Part shown: one piece after another, positions 1-8,319 of the stretch
How positions within the stretch are numbered: the stretch's first letter is position 1
Layout of the letters: each line of letters opens with the position of its first letter
Source: Streptomyces sp. A012304
GTDB taxonomy: Bacteria > Actinomycetota > Actinomycetes > Streptomycetales > Streptomycetaceae
DNA length: 34,403 bases
Reading direction: 5' to 3'
NCBI RefSeq assembly: GCF_026008495.1
Contig: NZ_BQUN01000087.1
Coordinates: 50,657 to 85,059 of the forward strand
The notes under the pieces: model-generated
What the model saw: the letters and a program-made list of their open reading frames with translations, nothing else
What the model was told of the DNA's origin: nothing
The model's database searches: none
Translations under genes and position numbers: made by a program

Positions 1-430
1 TGCGCTCGCGGTACTCCGGAGTGTCGGCGGCGCCGCCGACCAGGATCACGGCGGCGGCCCGCTGGGCGCGCATCATCTCCACGAACTCCAGCTCGTGCCG
101 GACGTCGCCCTCCGTGCTGCACACCAGACACAGATGCCCGAGCCGCGTCGCCTCGCGCTCCACGCCGTGCGCCATGTGGGCGAACGACGGCCCCGTGATG
201 TCCTCCAGCACGAACGCCAGCGTCGGCGTCCCGGCCCCCGCGACGGCCTTCGCCCGGGCGTCGGCCACGTAGTCCAGGTCGCGCACCGCCCGCAGCACCC
301 GGTTCCGGGTCTCCGCACTGACCGGATACACCCCGCCCAGCACCCGTGACACGGTCGCCGCGGACACGCCGGCGCGGGCGGCCACGTCCCGGATGGTGCT
401 GCGTGCGGCGTCCCCGCTCTTCCTGGTCAT
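1..430 (-). CDS. LacI-family transcriptional regulator, N-terminal part (cut by window edge)
   Basis: The reading frame runs from an ATG at 430 to the left window edge without a stop, so only about 143 residues are seen. Residues 12-60 form a classic LacI helix-turn-helix and hinge: TIRDVAARAGVSAATVSRVL, then TRNRVLRAVRDLDY. A periplasmic-binding-like sensor domain begins near TPTLAFVLEDITGPSF. A purine-rich GGGAGGG lies a few bases before the ATG. LacI proteins bind sugars or related ligands and repress catabolic genes. Its position beside pectin and arabinogalactan genes makes it a candidate regulator of that cluster, but this is inference. An AACCGGTT palindrome 30 bases upstream may be its own operator. 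The C-terminal effector domain is not visible, so the ligand cannot be judged. Confidence 0.93.
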   Translation of the reverse strand, partial: MTRKSGDAARSTIRDVAARAGVSAATVSRVLGGVYPVSAETRNRVLRAVRDLDYVADARAKAVAGAGTPTLAFVLEDITGPSFAHMAHGVEREATRLGHLCLVCSTEGDVRHELEFVEMMRAQRAAAVILVGGAADTPEYRER

Positions 431-445
431 CCCCACCCTCCCCTC

Positions 446-470
446 GGAAACCCGGCGGCAACCGGTTTCC
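446..470. promoter_or_regulatory. Candidate LacI-type operator upstream of the LacI gene
   Basis: GGAAACC (446-452) and GGTTTCC (464-470) form an inverted repeat, and AACCGGTT (460-467) inside it is a perfect 8-bp palindrome of the AANCGNTT type favoured by LacI proteins. It lies just upstream of the LacI start, fitting autoregulation. A further GGTTTCC is at 519-525. Function is inferred from position and symmetry only. Confidence 0.45.
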
Positions 471-578
471 ATGAGCGGAGGCTAGCAGCGGAGGCCCGCA
501 CGGTGGGCCCGCGTCCGAGGTTTCCCTCGAAGAGAGGGCCGTGGCCCCGGCCGGAGCACCGGCCGCGCGGGCCGCGTG

Positions 579-1517
579 TCACGCCGGCGTCAGGGTCCGC
601 GCGATCGAGGCGATGGCCTCCGGGCCCACCCGGCAGCAGCCGCCGATCAGCCGGGCGCCCGACTCCCGCCAGCCGAGGACCTGTTCGGGAGCGAAGGTGG
701 AGCGGCCGACCCAGGCGCGGGCCTCGGCGTCCCAGGCCTCGCCGCTGTTCGGGTAGACCACGACCGGCTTGCCCGTCACCCGCGCCGCGGTCGCCACCGC
801 GTCCGCAACGTCCTGCGGGGCACAGCAGTTCACCCCGACGGCGATCACCTCGTCCGCGTCGGCGGCGAGGGCGAACGCCTCCTCCGACGGCTGCCCGGCG
901 CGGGTCCGTCCGCCCGCGACGCTGTACGACAGCCAGGCCGGCACCCCGAGCCCGCGCACCGCCCGCAGCAGCGCCTCGGCCTCGTCGGCGTCGGGCACGG
1001 TCTCCAGTGCCAGCACGTCGGGCCCGGCGGCGGCCAGCACCTCCAGCCGGGGCCGGTGGAAACGTTCCAGCTCCGCCACCGAGAGGCCGTAGCGGCCCCG
1101 GTACTCGGAGCCGTCGGCGAGCATCGCCCCGTACGGGCCGACCGACGCCGCCACCCACAGCGGGTGCGCGACGTCCTTGTCCCGGGCCTGCCGGGCCGCC
1201 TCCCGGGCGAGTTCCACGCTCAGCGCGAGCAGCCGGGCCGCCTCCTCGCGGCCGATGCCGCGCTTGGCGAAGCCCTCGAAGGTGGCCTGGTAGCTGGAGG
1301 TGATCGCGACGTTCGCGCCCGCCTCGAAGTAGGCGAGGTGTGCCTCGGTGACGGCCTCGGGCCGCTCGGCGAGCAGCCGCGCCGACCACAGCTCGTCGCT
1401 CAGGTCGTGCCCGGCGGACTCCAGCTGGTTGGACATGCCGCCGTCGAGGACGACGGCCCCCGAGGCGAGCGCCTCGGCGAGGGTGGGGGACTGCGGGGAA
1501 GGGGTGTCGCTGGTCAT
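579..1517 (-). CDS. mmuM: Homocysteine S-methyltransferase (MmuM type)
   Basis: This 312-residue protein matches the usual length of the cobalamin-independent homocysteine methyltransferases that move a methyl group from S-methylmethionine (or SAM) to homocysteine, making methionine in the cytoplasm. The N-terminus has VVLDGGMSNQLES, the family's DGGM/T-x-L opening. The zinc-binding cysteines are in GVNCCAPQDV and GGCCRVGP near the C-terminus. The start at 1517 has only a weak ribosome site. The gene stands alone between the LacI gene and the repeat protein. Its role is basic methionine metabolism or plant S-methylmethionine scavenging, the latter suggested by the plant-polymer neighbourhood. 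The upstream 200 bases hold an inverted repeat (see 1567-1604). Confidence 0.93.
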   Translation of the reverse strand: MTSDTPSPQSPTLAEALASGAVVLDGGMSNQLESAGHDLSDELWSARLLAERPEAVTEAHLAYFEAGANVAITSSYQATFEGFAKRGIGREEAARLLALSVELAREAARQARDKDVAHPLWVAASVGPYGAMLADGSEYRGRYGLSVAELERFHRPRLEVLAAAGPDVLALETVPDADEAEALLRAVRGLGVPAWLSYSVAGGRTRAGQPSEEAFALAADADEVIAVGVNCCAPQDVADAVATAARVTGKPVVVYPNSGEAWDAEARAWVGRSTFAPEQVLGWRESGARLIGGCCRVGPEAIASIARTLTPA

Positions 1518-1566
1518 GGCCCGACGCTAGTCGAACCCGCGACGGACGGCGCTGAACGTCCGCTGG

Positions 1567-1604
1567 GCGAACAGATCGCCCGCGATGTGAGACACCCTGT
1601 TCGC
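1567..1604. promoter_or_regulatory. Inverted repeat upstream of mmuM, possible regulator site
   Basis: GCGAACAG (1567-1574) and CTGTTCGC (1597-1604) are perfect 8-bp inverted repeats 22 bases apart, and between them ATCGC-CC-GCGAT (1575-1586) is a smaller palindrome. The element sits 50 bases upstream of the methyltransferase start, in a position suited to an operator or leader structure. I do not recognise it as a known SAM or homocysteine riboswitch. Confidence 0.35.
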
Positions 1605-1720
1605 GATCGGCCCGCGGCCCCCGCTGCCCGGACACCTCCACCCCGGGGTGGGGTCACGCCGTGCGTCTCCGCCCTGGGAGTGGAGTCATGTCGTGCGTCT
1701 CCGCCCCCTTCGGGCCGCCA

Positions 1721-3814
1721 TCACGCCGCATGTCTCCCGCCGCTTCGGCGGCCCCGGCGTCGGCGTCTGGTCACCGGCATCATGAGGCCGACGAGCATGC
1801 CGACGGCCAGGACGTAGGGCCACCAGCCGAAGCCGCCGCCGTCCGACGCGTTCGCGCTGCGGGTGTCCGCCGCCACACCGCCCGAGGAGCCCTGCGCGCG
1901 CACCTGTGCCGACGGACTCGCGGAGTCGGCGGTGAGGACGACGTCATTGCCGTCGCCGCCCCGGTAACTGATCCGGTAAACGGTGTCGGCGAGTTTCACC
2001 TCGGCGCCCTCCTTCAGCCCCTCGAAGGTGCCGACGACGGGGGTGCGCCCGGTGTGGTCGAGCACGGTGATCTCCGGGGCGGGGTCGGTGCCGGCCGCGG
2101 AGAGGTCGAGGCTCCCGGCCAGCCGCACCTTGCCGGCCACCTTCAACGGCGCCTCGCGCAGGACCAGTTCGCCCTGCCCGGTCTGTGCGTAGTCGCCGGT
2201 CACGGTCAGCCCGCCCGCGACCACGCCCTCGTTGCTGACACCGCCGCGCACGGTCCCCTTGCCGGCCAGCGTGCTGGTCACGCGCAGCGCCGAGCCTCCG
2301 GTGTCCAGCCGCGCCGCCGCCGAGGTGAGCTGCACCGACCGGCTGTTGACCAGTGTGGCGCCGTCCCGCAGTGCCAGCGTGCCCTTGCGGACCGTCGTCG
2401 CCCCGGTGTACGTCACCGCCTTGCCGGTGAGCGTCGTCGTGGCGGCCCCGGCCTGCTCGAGGGAGCCGCTGCCGCCGAGCCGGGACAGGGAGACCGCCTT
2501 CCTGGTGTTGCGGACGATCAGCGTCCCGTCGTTCACGATCCGCCGCCGGTCCGTCCCCATGAGCAGGGAGCCGTCGCCGCCCGTGGTGCCCGACCCCAGC
2601 CGCAGCACCGCGCCCTTCTCCACGGTCGTCGACCCGTCGTAGTACTGGGCGGCCGCGAAGGTGACGTCGTTGCCCTTGGTGCCGGCGATGACGATGTCGC
2701 CGGCGCCGGGCGCGGACAGGGTGTCGTGGAAACGGCCGCCGCCGATGGGGGCGCCGAGCGTCACCGGGCCGTTGTAGTCGAAGGTGAGCGTGGAGCGGGA
2801 GCGGGCCGCGAGCAGGTTGATGTATACGGTTTCGGCGGTGCCCGGCATGAAGATCTTGTTCGTGGTGCCGTCGCCCCAGTGGACGTCGGCGCCCTTGATG
2901 TTGGTGCCCCGCTTGTTGACGTTCTTGCGCGCGGGCGTCCAGTTCAGGGCCGGGTCGCTGAGCGAGGGGTCGGTGTCGCCGCCCTGGTCGGACCAGCTGT
3001 ACTGCCCGGTCAGGATCACCTTGCCACCGGGCCGGGACTGGACGTTGATGTCGCTGCCGTACTCGCGCTGGTAGAAGTCCATGCCCATGGTCACGGTCCT
3101 GCCCAGCGGTGTGTCCACGGTGAAGGTGCCCTGGTTGAGGATCTTGCGAACGTTCGGCAGGGACGTCGCGTACTCCGGCCGTCCGGCGTTCATCTGCGTG
3201 CCGTTGTCGATGACCCCGGAGAAGGTGTGCGTGCCCGACAGGTCCCAGGTGCCCCACAGGAACCTCGGCTGGGTGATCAGCCCGGAGCCGCTGACGGTGC
3301 CCAGGTTGTAGGCGCTCTTCAGGGACAGCCGCAGGGTGCCGTCGACCCGGATGTTGTCCTGGTTCAGCCGGAACGCCGGGGTGTCGTAGGGGAAGTGGCC
3401 GATCAGCCCGGTCGTCCCGCCGTCGCCGTACTGGAGGGTCGCGCCGCGCTCGACGGTGATCGCGGGTGGGTCGGGGCGGGTCACGGTCACATACGGGTGG
3501 TTGCCGCCGAGTGTCCGCACGGTCTGCCGCTGCCGGGACTTCGGCAGCGTGAAGTCGCTGTCCTTGGTGAGCACGAGGGTTCCGCCGCCGCGCACGGTGA
3601 GGGTGCCGACGCCGCTGAACACCCCGTCGTACGTGGTGGTCCCGGGCGGCACGGTCACCACCGTGTCGCCGTCGAGGGTGACGTCCCGGTCCGCCAGCAC
3701 GTCGGCGGTCACGTCGCGGGGGCCGGCCGCGAACGAGGGCGGGGCACCGAGCAGGAGGGCGGTGACCGCCAGCGCTCCGGCGGCCACCGCTGTCTTGTGG
3801 GTATGGCTGCGCAC
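1721..3814 (-). CDS. Secreted beta-helix/PATR-repeat surface protein with C-terminal membrane anchor
   Basis: This 697-residue protein starts with a Sec signal peptide (cut near residue 30, after PPSFAAG). The body is Gly/Thr/Val-rich repeating beta-strand sequence. It includes YTGATTVRKGTLALRDGATL, which resembles the passenger-associated transport repeat (PATR) of Gram-negative autotransporters, and the tail of that unit, VYRISYRGGDGNDVVLT. There is no outer-membrane beta-barrel. Instead a Ser/Ala-rich linker leads to one membrane helix (WWPYVLAVGMLVGLMMPV) and an arginine-rich tail, a stop-transfer anchor suited to a monoderm cell. No LPXTG motif was seen. The start is a GTG with no clear ribosome site, so it is less certain. 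It is divergent from the GH43 genes, and binding or processing of pectic polymers is possible but unproven. Confidence 0.8.
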   Translation of the reverse strand: MRSHTHKTAVAAGALAVTALLLGAPPSFAAGPRDVTADVLADRDVTLDGDTVVTVPPGTTTYDGVFSGVGTLTVRGGGTLVLTKDSDFTLPKSRQRQTVRTLGGNHPYVTVTRPDPPAITVERGATLQYGDGGTTGLIGHFPYDTPAFRLNQDNIRVDGTLRLSLKSAYNLGTVSGSGLITQPRFLWGTWDLSGTHTFSGVIDNGTQMNAGRPEYATSLPNVRKILNQGTFTVDTPLGRTVTMGMDFYQREYGSDINVQSRPGGKVILTGQYSWSDQGGDTDPSLSDPALNWTPARKNVNKRGTNIKGADVHWGDGTTNKIFMPGTAETVYINLLAARSRSTLTFDYNGPVTLGAPIGGGRFHDTLSAPGAGDIVIAGTKGNDVTFAAAQYYDGSTTVEKGAVLRLGSGTTGGDGSLLMGTDRRRIVNDGTLIVRNTRKAVSLSRLGGSGSLEQAGAATTTLTGKAVTYTGATTVRKGTLALRDGATLVNSRSVQLTSAAARLDTGGSALRVTSTLAGKGTVRGGVSNEGVVAGGLTVTGDYAQTGQGELVLREAPLKVAGKVRLAGSLDLSAAGTDPAPEITVLDHTGRTPVVGTFEGLKEGAEVKLADTVYRISYRGGDGNDVVLTADSASPSAQVRAQGSSGGVAADTRSANASDGGGFGWWPYVLAVGMLVGLMMPVTRRRRRGRRSGGRHAA

Positions 3815-4057
3815 GTGATCGGAGACGGGCGGCGAGCCCGGTCGATAACAGAAATTTCCTGAGCGGCGGGTTTGGATTTTGTTACCCCGAGGTCATCTCG
3901 CGCGACCCGTTGACCAGTTGGTAACACGCCCTTACCTTTTCGGCGATCGGGATGAAAGATCTTGTGCGAAATTCCGAACGTTTCTGTTCTTTTCTGTGCT
4001 CCCCCACGCGCAGAGTCCGCGCCGAGCACGCGCGGAGCCTGCAGAAAGGCAGACCGC
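3815..4057. promoter_or_regulatory. Divergent intergenic region between repeat protein and GH43 gene
   Basis: This 243-base gap is clearly less G+C-rich than its surroundings, especially at 3945-4005, as expected of promoters for two divergent genes. It contains GAAAGATCTTG (3954-3964), with the perfect palindrome AAGATCTT at 3956-3963. This resembles the GAAAGCGCTTG palindrome in the 8.3-kb divergent region except for the central two bases. I could not place -35/-10 boxes with confidence. Confidence 0.4.
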
Positions 4058-5134
4058 ATGAGCCGCGAAGACGCCCCGTCCGAGTCCCCCGGCCGCAGGC
4101 TGCTGCTGAAGGGCGCCCTGGCCGCGGGCGCCCTCACCGCGGTGCCCGCCACCGCCGCCCACGCGGCGGGCCCCCGGCCGGCCGCCCCCTACGTCAACCC
4201 GCTCGTCCGCAACCGTGCCGACCCGCACATCCACCGCCACACCGACGGCTTCTACTACTTCACGGCCACCGCGCCGGAGTACGACCGGATCATCCTGCGC
4301 AGGTCCCGCACCCTGCGCGGGATCGGGACGGCCGCCGAGTCCGTCATCTGGCGCAAGCACGCGACCGGTGTCATGGGCGCGCACATCTGGGCGCCGGAGA
4401 TCCACCACATCGACGGCAAGTGGTACATCTACTTCGCCTCCGCGCCCGCCGAGGACATCTGGGCGATCCGGATCTGGGTCCTGGAGAACAGCCACCGCAA
4501 CCCGTTCCAGGGCACCTGGGTCGAGCGCGGGCAGCTGAAGACCGCCTGGGAGACCTTCTCCCTCGACGCCACCACCTTCACCCACCGGGGCACCCGCTAC
4601 CTCTCCTGGGCGCAGCACGAGCCCGGCATGGGCAACAACACCGCGATCTGGCTGTCGAAGATGGCCGACCCGCTGACCCTGACGGGTCCCCAGGTCAGGC
4701 TGAGCACCCCGGAGTTCGACTGGGAGTGCGTCGGCTTCAAGGTCAACGAGGGCCCCTCGGTGATCCATCGCAACGGCCGCCTGTTCATGTCGTACTCGGC
4801 GAGCGCCACCGACGCGAACTACTGCATGGGCCTGCTGACGGTCGACGCGGACGCGGACCTCATGAACCCGACGAACTGGTCCAAGTCCCCGACCCCGGTC
4901 TTCACCAGCAACGACACCACCCAGCAGTACGGCCCGGGCCACAACAGCTTCACCGTCGCGGAGGACGGGCGCACCGACGTCCTCGTCTACCACGCCCGCC
5001 AGTACAAGGAGATCGTCGGCGACCCGCTGAACGACCCCAACCGCCACACCCGTGTCCAGCGCCTTCGCTGGAATCCGGACGGCACCCCCGACTTCGGCGT
5101 CCCCGTCGCCGACACCATGAAGGGAAGTGCGTGA
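4058..5134 (+). CDS. Tat-exported GH43 glycoside hydrolase (arabinofuranosidase/xylosidase/arabinanase type)
   Basis: The 358-residue protein opens with a twin-arginine signal (GRRLLLKGALAAGALTAVPA), so it is probably exported folded. A five-bladed GH43 propeller follows. The expected catalytic residues are visible: general base D55 (RADPHI), pKa-setting D170 (SLDATTF), general acid E231 (NEGPSV) and the calcium-site histidine H295 (GPGHNSF). IWAPEIHHIDGKWYIYF is typical of GH43 enzymes acting on arabinose- or xylose-containing chains. The ATG at 4058 is chosen because AAAGG lies 8 bases upstream and the signal peptide follows at once; longer in-frame starts add no signal-like sequence. One base separates its stop from the next GH43 ATG, so the two are co-transcribed. 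Substrate cannot be fixed from sequence; pectic arabinan fits the context. Confidence 0.9.
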   Translation: MSREDAPSESPGRRLLLKGALAAGALTAVPATAAHAAGPRPAAPYVNPLVRNRADPHIHRHTDGFYYFTATAPEYDRIILRRSRTLRGIGTAAESVIWRKHATGVMGAHIWAPEIHHIDGKWYIYFASAPAEDIWAIRIWVLENSHRNPFQGTWVERGQLKTAWETFSLDATTFTHRGTRYLSWAQHEPGMGNNTAIWLSKMADPLTLTGPQVRLSTPEFDWECVGFKVNEGPSVIHRNGRLFMSYSASATDANYCMGLLTVDADADLMNPTNWSKSPTPVFTSNDTTQQYGPGHNSFTVAEDGRTDVLVYHARQYKEIVGDPLNDPNRHTRVQRLRWNPDGTPDFGVPVADTMKGSA

Positions 5135-5135
5135 G

Positions 5136-6548
5136 ATGAGACGCGCGTACGCGATCCTGCTCGCCCTCTGCCTGGCGCTGGCCGGCGCCCTCGCCACCGC
5201 CGGCCCGGCCCAGGCCGCGCCCCAGACGATCCCCAACGGCATCCAGTTCACCGACACGTCGGGCAACCCCGTGCACGCGCACGGCGGCGGGGTCCTGAAG
5301 GTCGGGAACTACTACTACTGGTTCGGTGAGCACCGCAACGCCGACAACACCTTCCGGTACGTGGACGCCTACCGTTCCACCGACCTGAAGAACTGGGAGT
5401 TCCGCAACCACGTCCTGACCCAGGCGAGCGACCCCGAGCTGGCCACCGCCAACATCGAGCGGCCGAAGGTCATGTACAACGCCGCCACCGGCAAGTTCGT
5501 GATGTGGATGCACAAGGAGAACGGCACCGACTACAGCGAGGCCCGCGCCGCCGTGGCCGTCTCCGACACCGTGGACGGCAACTACACCTGGCGGGGCAGC
5601 TTCCGCCCGCTCGGCCAGCACATGTCCCGCGACATCACCGTCTTCGTCGACACCGACGGCGCCGGATACATGATCTCCGCCGCGCGCGAGAACTACGACC
5701 TGCACATCTACCGGCTCACCGCCGACTACACCGGCGTCGCGAGCCTGGTCGCCGACCCGTGGCACGGCGGCCACCGCGAGGCCCCGGCCCTGTTCAAGAG
5801 GGGCGGCGTCTACTTCATGCTGACCTCGGGCGCGACGGGCTGGAACCCCAACCAGCAGCAGTACGCGACGGCGACCAGCATCGCCGGCCCGTGGACCGCG
5901 ATGACGAACATCGGCGACTCGACGACGTACGGCTCGCAGACGGCGTACGTCCTGCCCGTGCAGGGCACTTCGGGCACCTCGTACCTGTACATGGGCGACC
6001 GGTGGGGGAACTCCTTCGGCGGGACCGTCAACGACTCGCGGTACGTGTGGCTGCCGTTGACCTTCCCGACCTCGACCACGATGTCGATGTCCTGGTCGCC
6101 GGAGGTCACGATCGACACCGCCGCCGGCACGGTCACCGGCACGAGCGCCACGTACAACACGCTGATCGCCCGGCACAGCGGCAAGTGCGCGGACGTGACG
6201 AGCCAGTCGCTGTGGCAGGGCGCCCAGATCAAGCAGTACGACTGCAACGGCGGCAACAACCAGAAGTACTGGTTCAAGTCCGTCGGAAGCGGTTACTACC
6301 AGTTGGTGGTGAGGAACAGCTCCCTCTGCGTGCAGGAGAACGCGAGCACGGTCAGCCAGGAGAACTGCAACGCCTCGGCCACCACCCAGCAGTGGTCGCT
6401 CACCACCACCGGCAGCTACGTCAACGTCAAGTCGCGGGCGAGCGGTGAGTGCCTCGACGTGAACGGCGCGTCCACCGCCAACGGCGCCGCCGTCATCACG
6501 TACACGTGCAACGGCGGTACCAACCAGCAGTGGACGCGCGGTACCTGA
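5136..6548 (+). CDS. Secreted GH43 exo-beta-1,3-galactanase-like enzyme with ricin-type (CBM13) domain
   Basis: The 470-residue precursor has a Sec signal peptide (cut near AQAAPQ, residue 28), a GH43 propeller (about 30-335) and a ricin B lectin/CBM13 domain (about 340-470) with QQW motifs and paired cysteines. It fits GH43 subfamily 24: the usual catalytic aspartate is absent from the first blade (VHAHGGGVLKV). The residues described for the fungal exo-beta-1,3-galactanase of that subfamily have equivalents: E108 (IERPKV), general acid E215 (HREAP) and Q268 (SQTAY), the unusual glutamine base. Such enzymes release galactose from beta-1,3-galactan backbones of arabinogalactan proteins. ATG 5136 is preferred over GTG 5127 because AGGGAAG sits 8 bases upstream. 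Translational coupling to the preceding GH43 is likely. Confidence 0.87.
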   Translation: MRRAYAILLALCLALAGALATAGPAQAAPQTIPNGIQFTDTSGNPVHAHGGGVLKVGNYYYWFGEHRNADNTFRYVDAYRSTDLKNWEFRNHVLTQASDPELATANIERPKVMYNAATGKFVMWMHKENGTDYSEARAAVAVSDTVDGNYTWRGSFRPLGQHMSRDITVFVDTDGAGYMISAARENYDLHIYRLTADYTGVASLVADPWHGGHREAPALFKRGGVYFMLTSGATGWNPNQQQYATATSIAGPWTAMTNIGDSTTYGSQTAYVLPVQGTSGTSYLYMGDRWGNSFGGTVNDSRYVWLPLTFPTSTTMSMSWSPEVTIDTAAGTVTGTSATYNTLIARHSGKCADVTSQSLWQGAQIKQYDCNGGNNQKYWFKSVGSGYYQLVVRNSSLCVQENASTVSQENCNASATTQQWSLTTTGSYVNVKSRASGECLDVNGASTANGAAVITYTCNGGTNQQWTRGT

Positions 6549-6557
6549 TGGCCGTTC

Positions 6558-6613
6558 GGTTCCTCAGGGCAGCAGATCGATCGCGTCGATCGCGGTCCCC
6601 GCGCTGAGGAACC
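6558..6613. terminator. Convergent hairpin between the galactanase and lyase genes
   Basis: GGTTCCTCAG (6558-6567) and CTGAGGAACC (6604-6613) are perfect 10-bp inverted repeats. The 36-base loop itself contains CGATCGCG repeats that can pair. The hairpin starts just after the stop of the plus-strand gene and overlaps the last codons of the minus-strand lyase, so it could end transcription from both sides. Confidence 0.55.
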
Positions 6614-8256
6614 CGGTCGACCCCGACCCGCTCACCACGTTGATCTTCAGCACGTTGTACTGGCTGGTGTCCGTCTTCCAGGCGCTCGCCGGGACGCTGT
6701 AGGTGAACGTGTGGTTGTTGCCCCGGTAGGACCCGTTGGTCAGCGACCGCGTGTTCGGCTGGGTGGGCGGGGAGGGGATGACCGAGGTCCAGGTGTCGTT
6801 GACGACGACCTGCGGCCGGCCGTTGGCGTAGGCCGTCGTCACGCCGATGCGCAGGGTGTGCGCGGCGGCGGCCTGGGCCGCGGTCAGCTTGAAGTAGACC
6901 AGCAGACCGCTGTTGACGTCCTTCCAGAGATAGCAGGGGAAGGCGGAGGTCTCGCTGCCGCTGCCGATGACCACGTTGCCGGTCCAGGCGGCGGCCCGGA
7001 CGTCCGACGGATGCGCGTACGTCATCAGGTCGGCGTTCTTGAAGCCGCTCGGCGTGCCGGTCCAGTCGTTGATCCGCCAGATCGCGCTCGCGTTGCCCGG
7101 GTCGTTCGAGGACGGGACGGCGATCGAGTTGAGCGTGGTCGTCGATCCCGCGGACACGGTGACCTGTGTGCTGTATACGGCCAGCTCGCTCTTGTAGACG
7201 GTCAGCGTGTACGTCCCCGGCAGCACCCCGCCGATCGAGTAGTAGCCGTCCGAGGCCCGCGCCGACCCCCAGTACTGTGCCGCCGAGTTGGCGAGCCCCA
7301 CCGTGTACGGGTACGCCGTGTTCCGCCCGGTGATGCCCACGCCGGCGACCCGGCCCCGCCCGCTCGCGCCGACGTACCCCGCGATGCCGAGCGAGTCCGC
7401 CCAGGGGGTGGTCAGGGTGCCCGGGAACAGTGACGACGAGGGGGCGCCGCCGTCGGTGAGGGCGATGACGTACGGACCCTGGAGGCCGAAACGCTGCTCC
7501 TCGGTCTGGTTCTGGCCGTAGTACAGGATCTCGTACAGGCCGCCGCCGTCCGCGCTCTGGTGGCGCAGGAGGGAGCGGTAGAAGGGGCCGCCGGAGGCCT
7601 TCTCGTGGTTGCTGCGCACGATCCACAGCCCGACGCCGCCGGCCGACCAGCCGACGTAGTCGTAGTCCATGACGCGCAGCTTCGAGTAGTGCTTGGAGCG
7701 GGTCTGGCCGTCGGACTTCGCGAACACGTCCGAGGCCTCGATGGTGGTGGGCGCGTAGGTGTAGGAGTCGGGCTCGTCGTTGAGGAACAGGCCCTTCATT
7801 CACGCGCAGGATGTAGCGGGTGGCGGAGACCGACGTGTCGGCCTTGTTGGTCCACAGGTAGATGTTGTTCTCGCCGCTGCGGGCCGCGTAGTAGTGCCTG
7901 AGGGTGCCGTAGGCGACGGAGATCAGGATCGTCGAGCCGGACTGCCTGAGGGTGACCGTGGAGGTGCCGAGGCCGGACTCGATGTGCGAGTTCATGCCGC
8001 CGTAGCCCTGGTACTCGACGCCCCGGTAGACCAGTGAGGTCAGGTCGCCGTTGGACTTGCTGACCTTGAAGACGAGGTTGGCGCCGGTGTCGACGACGTA
8101 GTTCGAGCCGTCGTCGCTCCAGCCGAAGGCCGCGGCGGACGCGGGGGTGGCGAGGGGACCGGCGAGGGCGGCCGAGCCGGCGGCGGCCGTGACGCCGACG
8201 GTGCCGAGCACGAAGGTACGGCGTCGGACCGGCCTGGGGCTGTCGGATCCGGACAT
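6564..8256 (-). pseudogene. Tat-exported rhamnogalacturonan lyase (PL4-like), frameshifted
   Basis: Two frames together give one lyase. The first part starts at ATG 8256 (AAGGAGG upstream) with a twin-arginine signal (VRRRTFVLGTVGVTAAAG) and runs about 153 residues to RYILRVN. At about 7797 the homologous sequence moves to another frame (GLFLNDEPDSYTY) and continues to 6564 with the lyase core (SDGQTRSKHYSKLRVMDYDY), an FnIII-like domain (PGTYTLTVYKSELAVYS) and a C-terminal carbohydrate-binding beta-sandwich. This is the three-domain layout of rhamnogalacturonan endolyases, which cut the backbone of rhamnogalacturonan I by beta-elimination. One extra base (or two missing) near GTGAATGAAGG explains the break; after it the second frame opens at ATG 7799. 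It may be a true mutation, a sequencing error or, less likely, recoding. Most of the sequence looks otherwise intact, which suggests a recent event. Confidence 0.83.
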
Positions 8257-8319
8257 GGGGGTGCCTCCTTCGGAGGTGTGGGGGTGCGGGTGTGGTTGGC
8301 AGAGTGACAGTTGAATCGA

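Noticed and set aside
1518..1720. SAM or cobalamin riboswitch before mmuM
   Set aside because: I found inverted repeats but none of the conserved core sequences of known riboswitch classes that I could recognise.
1721..1850. Sortase LPXTG signal at the end of the repeat protein
   Set aside because: The C-terminus has a membrane helix and Arg-rich tail but no LPXTG or LAXTG before it.
1661..3862. Long plus-strand open frame (733 codons) opposite the repeat protein gene
   Set aside because: It is the high-G+C antisense shadow of the minus-strand gene; its product is low-complexity and lacks a domain, while the minus strand shows a signal peptide, beta repeats and an anchor.
6496..7796. Unbroken continuation of the lyase N-terminal frame past the junction
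   Set aside because: After RYILRVN the product becomes Arg/His-rich nonsense, while another frame carries clear lyase sequence; absence of stops is only due to high G+C.
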